DNA from: Novosphingobium sp. IK01
GTDB lineage: Bacteria; Pseudomonadota; Alphaproteobacteria; Sphingomonadales; Sphingomonadaceae
Direction: 5' to 3'
Length of the DNA: 64,000 bases
NCBI RefSeq assembly: GCF_033242265.1
Contig: NZ_BTFW01000001.1
Location: 620,001 to 684,000 of the forward strand
This document shows, piece by piece, positions 41,403-48,634 of this stretch. A model generated the notes under the pieces. The model saw only the letters and a program-made list of their open reading frames with translations. It ran no database searches and had not been told where the DNA came from. How positions within the stretch are numbered: the stretch's first letter is position 1; each line of letters starts with the position of its first letter. Made by a program: the position numbers and the translations under genes.

Positions 41403-43873
41403 TGGCCGACCGTAACCTTCGCCTGCAAGTCATCCTCGAAGGGCTGGACAGGCTGACCAGCCCGCTCCGGTCGATCACCGGCGCCTCGGCCGCCGCGCGT
41501 CAGGATCTGGCGCGCACGCACGAGCAGCTCAAGGCGCTCGATGCGCAGCAGCAGCAGGTGGGCCGCTACAAGGCCGCCGAAACCCGCTATGCGGAGGACG
41601 CGCGCCAGTACGAGGCCTTGCAGGCAAGGCTCGCCGCCCTGCGCCAGCAATTGGACGCGACCGAAGCCCCCACGAAGAAGCTGCGGGCCGAGTTCGAGAA
41701 AGTCGAGCGCCAGACCGGCCAGACCGCGCAGAGGCTGGAGCAGGGCGGGGCCGCGCTGCAAAAGCTGTCCGCCGGGCTCGGCGCCGCCGGGATCGACGTG
41801 CTTGACCTTGCCCGGCACGAGGAACGCCTCGCCTCCCAGACGCAGGAGGCGAACGCCACCTTGCGCCAGCAGACCGCCCAGCTCGACAAGGTCAACGCCG
41901 CCCGCCGCGCGTCGGAGAAGATGGGCGAGATCAGTTCGAAGGCCACCGGCATGGGCCTGTCGGCCATCGCCGCCGGCACGGCCACTGCCGCGCCGCTGGT
42001 GGTGGCGACCAAACAGGCGATGACGCTGGAGAGCGCGATGGCCGACGTGCGCAAGGTCGTCAATTTCCCCACGCCCCAGGCCTTTGCCCAGATGTCCGAC
42101 GACATTCTGGAGATGAGCACGCGCATCCCGATGTCGGCCGAGGGGATCGCCCAGATCGTGGCCGCCGCCGGGCGGGCCGCCGTGCCGCGCAAGGAACTGC
42201 TGGGCTTTGCCGAGGATGCCGCCAAGATGGGCGTCGCCTTCGACAGCACCGCCGAAGAGGCCGGGACGACCATGGCCAAGTGGCGCACCGCCTTCCAGCT
42301 GCCCCAGTCCGGCGTGGTCGCGCTGGCCGACCAGATCAACGCGCTCACCAACAGCTTCGGCGGCGATGTCGGCGCGGTGACCGACATGGTCACGCGGATC
42401 GGCCCGCTGGGCAAGGTCGGCGGGCTGGCCGCCTCGCAGATCGCGGCGATGAGTCAGGTTCTGTCGAGCGTGGGCGTGGAATCCGAAGTAGGCGCCACGG
42501 GCATCAAGAACATGATGCTGGCGCTCACCAAGGGCACGGCGGCGACCAGATCGCAGCGCGATGCCTTCAAATCGCTGGGCCTCGATGCGCAGCAGGTGGC
42601 CAAGGACATGCAGCGCGACGCGGGCGGCACGATCACCGATGTGATGAAGCGCCTTCAGGCCCTGCCCAAGGAGGCACAGGCCGGGGCGCTGACCGACCTG
42701 TTCGGGTCGGAGAGCGTCGCGGCCATCGCACCGATGCTCACCAGCCTCGACCAGTTGCAAAAGAACTTCGCGCTGGTGGGCGACAAGAGCCAGTACGCCG
42801 GGTCGATGAATCAGGAATACCTGTCGGCGGTCTCCACCACGCAAGGGGCGACCGGCCTTGCCGCCAATGCGCTCTCGGGCCTCAACATCACCATGGGGCA
42901 GGCGCTGCTGCCTACGGTCGTTGCCGTGTCGGGAAAAGTGACCGAGGCGGCCAATGTCATGCGCCACTGGGCGCAGGAACACCCGGCGATGACCAAGGCG
43001 ATCATGCTGTTTCTGGGGGTGGGGGCCGGGCTGCTGGTCCTGCTGGGCGGGCTGGCGCTGGCCTTTGGGGCGCTGACGGCTGCTGCCGCGCCGCTGGGCA
43101 TTGCGCTGGGGCCGCTGCTGCTGATCGTGGCGGGCATCGCGGCCCTCGCGGCGGCGGCCTATCTGGTCTACGACAACTGGGGGCCGATCAGCGCGTGGTT
43201 CGGCGGGATCTGGCAGGGCATCAAGGACATGGCCTCGGGCGCGCTGGCGTTTCTGGTCAATGCCTTCCTGACCTTCACGCCGCTCGGCCTGCTGGTTCAG
43301 GCCTTCGCGCCCGCGCTGGCCTATCTGCAATCGCTCAATTTTACCGAGATCGGGCGCAACCTCATTCAGGGGCTGATCAACGGCATCACCTCGATGCTCG
43401 GCGCGGTGGCGGCGACGATTACGGGCGTGGGCAGTTCGCTGGTCACCCTGCTCAAGGCGAAGCTCGGCATTCATTCGCCCTCGCGGGTCTTTGCCGGGCT
43501 GGGCGGCTTTGTGATGGCCGGGCTCGATCAGGGGCTGGCCGACAACACCGCCGGGCCGCTCCAGCGCATCGCCAGCCTGTCCGACGCGATGACCGCGGGC
43601 TTCCGCGCCGATGGCGGGGCCATGCTGGGCCGCATCGGCGATGCCTCGGGCCAGATTGCCAGCGCGGTGGCCCTCGGCGCGGCTGTGCCTGCCGCCGCGA
43701 TGCCCGCGCCCGCACCGGGGCCGGGCGCGCCCACCGCCAGTGCCGCCCCGGCCAGCTACACGATCACCATCAACGCCGGAACCGCCCCGGCGCCCGACAT
43801 CGCCCGCGAAGTGCGCAAGGCCATCGAGGACATCGAGCGCGAGCGGCGCGGGCGCGGGTTTGGTGATGGATAA
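41402..43873 (+). CDS. T: Tail tape measure protein (P2 gpT family)
   Basis: An 823-residue protein with a coiled-coil N-terminal third (LARTHEQLKALDAQQQQVGR to about residue 180) and a tape-measure domain with KQAMTLESAMADVRKVVNFP. Hydrophobic helices in the middle (LFLGVGAGLLVLLGGLALAF) and a C-terminal LGIHSPSRVFAGLGGFVMAG complete it. Its length sets tail length. Confidence 0.96.
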   Translation: MADRNLRLQVILEGLDRLTSPLRSITGASAAARQDLARTHEQLKALDAQQQQVGRYKAAETRYAEDARQYEALQARLAALRQQLDATEAPTKKLRAEFEKVERQTGQTAQRLEQGGAALQKLSAGLGAAGIDVLDLARHEERLASQTQEANATLRQQTAQLDKVNAARRASEKMGEISSKATGMGLSAIAAGTATAAPLVVATKQAMTLESAMADVRKVVNFPTPQAFAQMSDDILEMSTRIPMSAEGIAQIVAAAGRAAVPRKELLGFAEDAAKMGVAFDSTAEEAGTTMAKWRTAFQLPQSGVVALADQINALTNSFGGDVGAVTDMVTRIGPLGKVGGLAASQIAAMSQVLSSVGVESEVGATGIKNMMLALTKGTAATRSQRDAFKSLGLDAQQVAKDMQRDAGGTITDVMKRLQALPKEAQAGALTDLFGSESVAAIAPMLTSLDQLQKNFALVGDKSQYAGSMNQEYLSAVSTTQGATGLAANALSGLNITMGQALLPTVVAVSGKVTEAANVMRHWAQEHPAMTKAIMLFLGVGAGLLVLLGGLALAFGALTAAAAPLGIALGPLLLIVAGIAALAAAAYLVYDNWGPISAWFGGIWQGIKDMASGALAFLVNAFLTFTPLGLLVQAFAPALAYLQSLNFTEIGRNLIQGLINGITSMLGAVAATITGVGSSLVTLLKAKLGIHSPSRVFAGLGGFVMAGLDQGLADNTAGPLQRIASLSDAMTAGFRADGGAMLGRIGDASGQIASAVALGAAVPAAAMPAPAPGPGAPTASAAPASYTITINAGTAPAPDIAREVRKAIEDIERERRGRGFGDG

Positions 43874-43885
43874 GGAGGCCCCGCG

Positions 43886-44284
43886 ATGCACCTGATGGCC
43901 CTTGGCCTGTTCCTCTTCCAGATCCCCACGCTCGCCCACGACGAATTGCAGCGCAAGACCGACTGGCGCTTTGCCCGCTCGGCCCGCGTGGGCGCGCGCG
44001 ATGCGGTGCAGTTTCTGGGGGCAGGGGACGAGAAAATCAGCCTCTCGGGCTCGGTCTATGCCGAGATTACCGATGGCCGCGTCTCGCTCGACCAGTTGCG
44101 CGAAATGGCCGATCAGGGCGAGGCGCTGCCCCTGCTCGATGGCAGCGGGCTGGTCTTCGGCAGCTTCGTGATCGAGGCGATCGACGAGCGCCACGCCGGG
44201 CTCATGGCCGATGGCCGCCCGCTGCGGATCGACTTTGCCATCGACCTTCTGCGCGTCGATGATCCCGCCGGAAGCATGGCATGA
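43886..44284 (+). CDS. U: Tail protein gpU
   Basis: A 132-residue protein with FLFQIPTLAHDELQRKTDWR, FLGAGDEKISLSGSVYAEIT and VFGSFVIEAIDERHAGLMAD, the gpU tail-terminator pattern. The stop overlaps the D start (ATGA). Confidence 0.95.
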   Translation: MHLMALGLFLFQIPTLAHDELQRKTDWRFARSARVGARDAVQFLGAGDEKISLSGSVYAEITDGRVSLDQLREMADQGEALPLLDGSGLVFGSFVIEAIDERHAGLMADGRPLRIDFAIDLLRVDDPAGSMA

Positions 44285-45291
44285 TCCAAGCCCTCACCAA
44301 CATCCCCGACTGGCGCGTCACCCTCGACGGCATCGACCTGACCGAACGCATGCGCCCGCGCCTGGTCTCGCTGGCCATCTCGGAAAAGCGCGGCGACGAG
44401 GCCGACCAGCTCGACATCGTGCTCGACGATGCCGATGGCCTGCTGGCGATCCCGCCCGAGGGCGCGCGCCTGCTGGTCATGCTGGGGTGGAAACAGGGGC
44501 GCGACGTGGCCCCCGGCCTCGTCCACAAGGGCAGCTTCAAGGTCGACGAGGTGAACCACAGCGGCCCGCCCGACCAGATCCGCATCCGCGCGCGCGCCGC
44601 CGATTTTACCAGCGCGATCCGCAACCGCCGCGAACAGAGTTGGGCGAACACCACGCTGGGCACCGTCTTGCAGGACATCGCCGGGCGCAACGCCCTGGCC
44701 TTGCGCATCGCGCCCGATCTGGCCGCCATCGCCTTGCCCGCGCTCCACCAGAGCCGCGAGAGCGACACCGCCTTCCTGCGCCGTCTCGGCCGCGAGAACG
44801 ATGCCGTCGCCACCATCAAGACCGGCACCCTGATCTTCGCGCGCAAGGGCGCGGGCACCACCAGCACGGGCCAGCCCCTGCCGACCCTCGCGCTCACCCG
44901 CTGCAGCGGCGATGGGCATTCATGGCAGCGCCAGACGCGCGACGGGCAGGCCGGTGTCACCGCCCACTGGCACGACCGCAAGGCCGCCCGCCACCGGGCC
45001 GTTACCATGGGCAAGGCCGAAGGCGCGAAAACCCTGCGCAAGACCTATCCCGACGAAGCCACCGCCCGCCGCGCCGCCACCGCCGAACACACCCGCCTCA
45101 AACGCGCCCCCGCCACCCTCGACATGCGCCTCGCCCTGGGCCGCCCCGACGCCATCCCCGAAGCCCGCGTCACCCTCACCGGCTTCAAACCCGAGATCGA
45201 CGCCACCCCATGGCTGATCACCGAAGTAACCCACCGCCTCGACAACGCAGGCGGCTTCATCACCGAGTTGAAGATGGAGGTGGCGGGGTAG
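44281..45291 (+). CDS. D: Baseplate hub protein gpD
   Basis: A 336-residue late protein D. TNIPDWRVTLDGIDLTERMR, LVSLAISEKRGDEADQLDIV, LLVMLGWKQG and the C-terminal ITEVTHRLDNAGGFITELKM fit the gpD family, the baseplate hub on which the V spike sits. It is the last gene of the tail operon; leftward cargo genes follow. Confidence 0.95.
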   Translation: MIQALTNIPDWRVTLDGIDLTERMRPRLVSLAISEKRGDEADQLDIVLDDADGLLAIPPEGARLLVMLGWKQGRDVAPGLVHKGSFKVDEVNHSGPPDQIRIRARAADFTSAIRNRREQSWANTTLGTVLQDIAGRNALALRIAPDLAAIALPALHQSRESDTAFLRRLGRENDAVATIKTGTLIFARKGAGTTSTGQPLPTLALTRCSGDGHSWQRQTRDGQAGVTAHWHDRKAARHRAVTMGKAEGAKTLRKTYPDEATARRAATAEHTRLKRAPATLDMRLALGRPDAIPEARVTLTGFKPEIDATPWLITEVTHRLDNAGGFITELKMEVAG

Positions 45292-45407
45292 GGGGGGACG
45301 AGCCAATTTTGGTGGTTAGCTGCCCTTCCGGGCTCTCATGTACAAAGGGTGGCTATCGACCTTCCCGCGTGACAGTCACTGTGGCAGAAAGGGCGGGTGA
45401 GCGGACG

Positions 45408-45845
45408 TCAGACTTGGTGAAACGAAACACCGAAGTCATCCCCCCCCATAGCAAACGCAGAGAAGCGGCGGTCAGGAAACTCACGAGCCAGCTTCGCCGC
45501 GAGCATTTCGGCCATGATGCCGGCAAGGCGTTCGCATTGCGCCTGTTTCAATTCGCCATTGGTTTGATCTTGAGGGAACACGTCGTCCAGAAGGTATGCG
45601 TTCATCGCGGTCTCTATGTCTCCGCGAGAAATGTCGCTGACCTTCTCCCAACCACGCAGTCGCTCAACGTCAACCGGCGCACGAAGGACATAATCCCCGA
45701 ATACCTCGAAATTCGGCCATAGAAAGGAGCAGAATCCCAATGCGTGGTCGGCCCGGCCTTCGCTGAAAATCCAGCCATCGGGAGAAATGCCCGCGCCGTT
45801 GTTCCATAGGCTAAGCTCAGGGATGAGGTCCGCGATGCTGGTCAT
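45408..45845 (-). CDS. Unknown 145-residue cargo protein
   Basis: Starts MTSIADLIPELSLWNNGAGI and includes WIFSEGRADHALGFCSFLWP, a pattern of an acidic alpha-beta protein that ends in FAMGGDDFGVSFHQV. No named domain is recognised; it could be an immunity-type protein. It lies between D and the repressor, opposite to the tail genes, where P2 has non-essential cargo. Confidence 0.65.
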   Translation of the reverse strand: MTSIADLIPELSLWNNGAGISPDGWIFSEGRADHALGFCSFLWPNFEVFGDYVLRAPVDVERLRGWEKVSDISRGDIETAMNAYLLDDVFPQDQTNGELKQAQCERLAGIMAEMLAAKLAREFPDRRFSAFAMGGDDFGVSFHQV

Positions 45846-45948
45846 TCACCCAATCTAGCGCCACGCCGAATGTCCGCAATGAGGTCGTGTCCGGATGGGC
45901 GCTTATCGTCGAAATTTGGTGGAAAGCGGACGTTCTCTCGCTTCAGGG

Positions 45949-46278
45949 TCAGTGGGCACCGGTAGAAGAGAACAAGTTCATCACGAGAACACCGCAGACT
46001 ATGAGGGCCATGCCTGCGAGCGCAGCGGCGTCCAGCTTTTGCCCCTGAACGACCCATGCGATCATGGTGACCAGAACGATGCCAACCCCGGACCAGATAG
46101 CATAAGCGATACCAGTGGGAATGGTGCGCAGAGCGAGGGACATACAGTAGAAAGTGCATACATACCCTGCGGCCATAATCAGCGTAGGGACAGGGCGCGT
46201 GAAGCCTTCGGATTGTTTCAGAAACGAGGTGGCGATGACCTCACCAATGATCGCAACTACGAGGAACATGTAATTCAT
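45949..46278 (-). CDS. SMR-family small multidrug transporter (cargo)
   Basis: A 109-residue protein with four hydrophobic helices. VVAIIGEVIATSFLKQSEGF holds the proton- and drug-binding Glu (about residue 13) of EmrE/QacE transporters, and RTIPTGIAYAIWSGVGIVLV is the conserved third segment. It would export cationic compounds by proton antiport as a dimer. It sits in the phage region between D and the repressor, so it may give the lysogen a resistance trait. Confidence 0.93.
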   Translation of the reverse strand: MNYMFLVVAIIGEVIATSFLKQSEGFTRPVPTLIMAAGYVCTFYCMSLALRTIPTGIAYAIWSGVGIVLVTMIAWVVQGQKLDAAALAGMALIVCGVLVMNLFSSTGAH

Positions 46279-46596
46279 GTTCTTGGCCTAGCAGCCTGCC
46301 AAATTTAGGCAACGGCATCTATTGGGCGGAAGCTGCCGATATGCACCACAGGGAAGAATGGCTGCCAATGCCCCATAGCCCACTATGCAGGCGGGAGATT
46401 TGTTTGGCTGGCCATGCTCGGGACCGGGTCTTCACAATGATTTACGCTTTAGGAATTTTTTCCCTTTCCTACAGTCGCATATTGCGCCAGATAGAACATA
46501 ATGTGAACGAATCGAGGTGAGACAGAGTGGGTGCGGCTGAGGTTCGGCTTATGCCTGGGTGTGCGTGTGGGTGTCCGGTTTGTACTGTGGGGTGCG
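46279..46596. other. Spacer between SMR gene and repressor
   Basis: About 320 bp without a supported gene. The right end is G/T-rich on the + strand just beyond the repressor stop. The promoter of the leftward SMR gene should lie in the left part. I see no clear terminator. Confidence 0.4.
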
Positions 46597-47133
46597 CTAC
46601 GCTTGTGGCGATGCGTGATCGTTTGCGGGGGCTGCTGGAGGCCGAAATTCGGGCACAGTCGGGGCGTTTGCCGAAGGATCGGGGAGATAGGGGCCGATCC
46701 CTGCGAAGCCAGTTGGCAGCCATCGAGCTAGAATTTCGGCGATTTCGGCCCGCGATGCGCCCTCTGGAACCAGAGCCAGCAGGCTATGGAACATATCGCG
46801 CAGCGCACCTTCACTAGGCAGGGCGACCTGCAACGGAACATATTGAATCGTCGGGCGGGCAGCTTCGACGGCGGCAGCTTCGGGGGCGACTTCCTCTCCG
46901 ACAAGGCCCGCAAGCTTCATAACCTCCGCAGGCTCAATGCCATGATCCGCAAAAATTGCCGCCAGCTTACGGGCAAGATCGATCGGGAGGTGGGGTTTCT
47001 TGTACAGGTTCGCGTTTTCGTAGACCGCGTAGGTCGATGGCCCAACGCCAAGCTTTTCGGCCGTCTTTCGCAGCGAAATCGACGGAACGGCGGTGAGTCG
47101 CAGTTGCTTCAAGAGAGGGGCTACGGATGACAT
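46597..47133 (-). CDS. Prophage A repressor (XRE-type)
   Basis: A 178-residue DNA-binding protein. ATG 47133 is preferred (MSSVAPLLKQLRLTAVPSIS); the helix-turn-helix covers about residues 18-45 (LRKTAEKLGVGPSTYAVYEN). The C-terminal half has helices ending in EIAEILARWLPTGFAGIGPY and a Pro-rich tail, with no S24 peptidase motifs. It is divergent from the early operon with 83 bp between, so it probably maintains lysogeny. Confidence 0.8.
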   Translation of the reverse strand: MSSVAPLLKQLRLTAVPSISLRKTAEKLGVGPSTYAVYENANLYKKPHLPIDLARKLAAIFADHGIEPAEVMKLAGLVGEEVAPEAAAVEAARPTIQYVPLQVALPSEGALRDMFHSLLALVPEGASRAEIAEILARWLPTGFAGIGPYLPDPSANAPTVPEFRPPAAPANDHASPQA

Positions 47134-47155
47134 ACCCCTTGCGTACATGTTTTCT

Positions 47156-47170
47156 GGACACCTTATGTCC
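47156..47170. promoter_or_regulatory. Candidate operator GGACA-N5-TGTCC
   Basis: A perfect 5-bp inverted repeat with a 5-bp centre between the divergent repressor and early genes. A TTGACA at 47181 (possible -35 for the early operon) lies 10 bp away. Likely binding site for the repressor or the Cro-like protein. Confidence 0.45.
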
Positions 47171-47207
47171 GTTTTAAATGTTGACATGTGTACATTAATC
47201 TTAGACA

Positions 47208-47228
47208 AAGCTGTCCATGGAACAGCTT
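47208..47228 (+). promoter_or_regulatory. Inverted repeat spanning the first early start codon
   Basis: AAGCTGT (47208-47214) and ACAGCTT (47222-47228) flank the ATG at 47217. It can be read either as an operator or as an mRNA hairpin that hides the start codon. Confidence 0.45.
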
Positions 47229-47501
47229 TGCTCAATCTTCACCCTGTTCGGCGGCATCCGCCCCATGGCGCGGGCGCTCGGCGAGAGCCCCAGCAAGGTC
47301 ATGGCGTGGAAGCGCGCGGGGCATATTCCGGCGCAAACGCAGGCCAAAGTTCTGGAGAAGGGGCTGGCCCAAGGTCTCCCGCTCACCGCCGAACACGTCG
47401 TCTTTCCCCTTGGTCGCCCTGCGCCTGATGTAGCGAACGGGGGCGCTGCCGTCGTTTGCGATCAGCCCGGCAAAGCGCAACGCGCGAAGGTGGCGGCATG
47501 A
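47217..47501 (+). CDS. Cro/YdaS-like early regulator
   Basis: A 94-residue protein with a helix-turn-helix (FTLFGGIRPMARALGESPSK, then VMAWKRAGHIPAQTQAKVLE) of the Cro/YdaS type found next to phage repressors. It is the first gene of the early operon and overlaps the next start (ATGA at 47498). It likely opposes the repressor. Confidence 0.8.
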   Translation: MEQLCSIFTLFGGIRPMARALGESPSKVMAWKRAGHIPAQTQAKVLEKGLAQGLPLTAEHVVFPLGRPAPDVANGGAAVVCDQPGKAQRAKVAA

Positions 47502-47989
47502 CCAAGCTGCGCACGCCGCTCTCGTTTTCGCGGGCCATCACCACGATTGCCGCCGCCATCGGGTGGGAGGCTGCGGCCAAAGTCACCGGGCGCTCGGTCC
47601 GCACCGTGCGCCACTGGAGCGAGAGCGACCGCCATGGCACGCCCACGCTCGATCAGGCGCTGGCGCTCGACCGCGCGTTCATCGCCGCCGGGGGCGATCA
47701 TGGCCCGATCCTGTCCAGCTATGGCCTGCAACTCGATGTCGCGCTGGTCGATGCCGTGGCCTGCCGCACCGCGCTGGCCGAAGACATCGCCGCGACCACC
47801 CGCGAGACGGGCGACGCCATCAGCCATTGCATCCAGGCGCTGCATCCCGGCGCCACGCCCGCGCAGATCTATCGCGCGATTGCCGAGACCGAAGAAGCCG
47901 ACGCGCTGTTCCCGCGCCTTCTCGGTCGGCTCAAAGCCCTTCTGCCCGGCACTGGGGCCGGACGCGAAGCCACTGGGGAAATGCGATAA
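47498..47989 (+). CDS. Early phage regulator (CII-like position)
   Basis: A 163-residue protein with a possible helix-turn-helix (AAAIGWEAAAKVTGRSVRTV, RHWSESDRHGTPTLDQ). The C-terminal half is helical (DALFPRLLGRLKALLPGTGA). Its place after a Cro-like gene is that of CII or Cox proteins. It overlaps the Ogr-like gene (TAATG). Confidence 0.6.
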   Translation: MTKLRTPLSFSRAITTIAAAIGWEAAAKVTGRSVRTVRHWSESDRHGTPTLDQALALDRAFIAAGGDHGPILSSYGLQLDVALVDAVACRTALAEDIAATTRETGDAISHCIQALHPGATPAQIYRAIAETEEADALFPRLLGRLKALLPGTGAGREATGEMR

Positions 47990-48294
47990 TGTCCGGGCGT
48001 CCTGTCCAACTTCCACACGTTTGCTGTCCGGCCTGCGGCGGGCGCGCCTTTGCCCGCTCGGTCGGCAAAAAAAGCCTCGTCTACCGCGAGGTCTACTATC
48101 ACTGCCGCAACCCGGATGCCTGCGGGCACCAGTTCGTGGTGTCGATGGAGGCCATCCGCACGACCCGGCCCTCCCGCTTCCCCATGCCCCGCCACAAGCT
48201 GCCCCTGACCCAATGGCACAGCGCCGCCAACGACCGCGCCGCCAACGACGACGGCCCCCCCAGCGAACCCGACACCGCCGCCATCACCCCCTGA
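47989..48294 (+). CDS. Ogr/Delta-like zinc-finger activator
   Basis: A 101-residue protein with CCPACGGRAFARSV and then YYHCRNPDACGHQFVVSMEA, the Cys pattern of the Ogr/Delta family, and a Pro-rich C terminus. In P2 and P4 these proteins switch on the late promoters of the head and tail operons. Here it lies in the early operon rather than at the end of the tail genes. Confidence 0.85.
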   Translation: MSGRPVQLPHVCCPACGGRAFARSVGKKSLVYREVYYHCRNPDACGHQFVVSMEAIRTTRPSRFPMPRHKLPLTQWHSAANDRAANDDGPPSEPDTAAITP

Positions 48295-48418
48295 TCCGGC
48301 CCGAACATCAGGCCGCCCGCGCGGCCTGACACCCTCCCGCCTGCTCACCTCAGACCCGGTTCGCTTCCGGGCACGCCCCCGCTTTGCCTTTTTCCGCCCC
48401 TTCGACCGGAGCATCCCC

Positions 48419-48592
48419 ATGCTGCCCACCCCATCCAGTCCATTCCGGGCCCCGCCTTCTGCCTTCGCCGCATGGTGGGGCTTCTGGCGGGCCCTGCCGC
48501 GTGCCGAGCGAGCCGAGTTTTTCGTGCTCGTGGCCGCCCTGCCAGCCCTGTTCGCCCTCTTCGCCGCCTTGTGGATCATGCTGCCGGCATAA
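48419..48592 (+). CDS. Small membrane protein, 57 residues
   Basis: Starts MLPTPSSPFRAPPSAFAAWW and ends in a clear single transmembrane helix (FVLVAALPALFALFAALWIM). It lies between the Ogr-like gene and the primase. The function is unknown; small membrane proteins in this place may affect superinfection or host physiology. Confidence 0.55.
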   Translation: MLPTPSSPFRAPPSAFAAWWGFWRALPRAERAEFFVLVAALPALFALFAALWIMLPA

Positions 48593-48634
48593 GCGCGCGC
48601 CGCGCCCGATCCCTCCAGAAAGACCAGAATTTCC

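Noticed and set aside
46527..46817. Rightward 96-codon frame at the end of the repressor gene
   Set aside because: More than half lies antisense to the repressor coding sequence and its composition follows from that.
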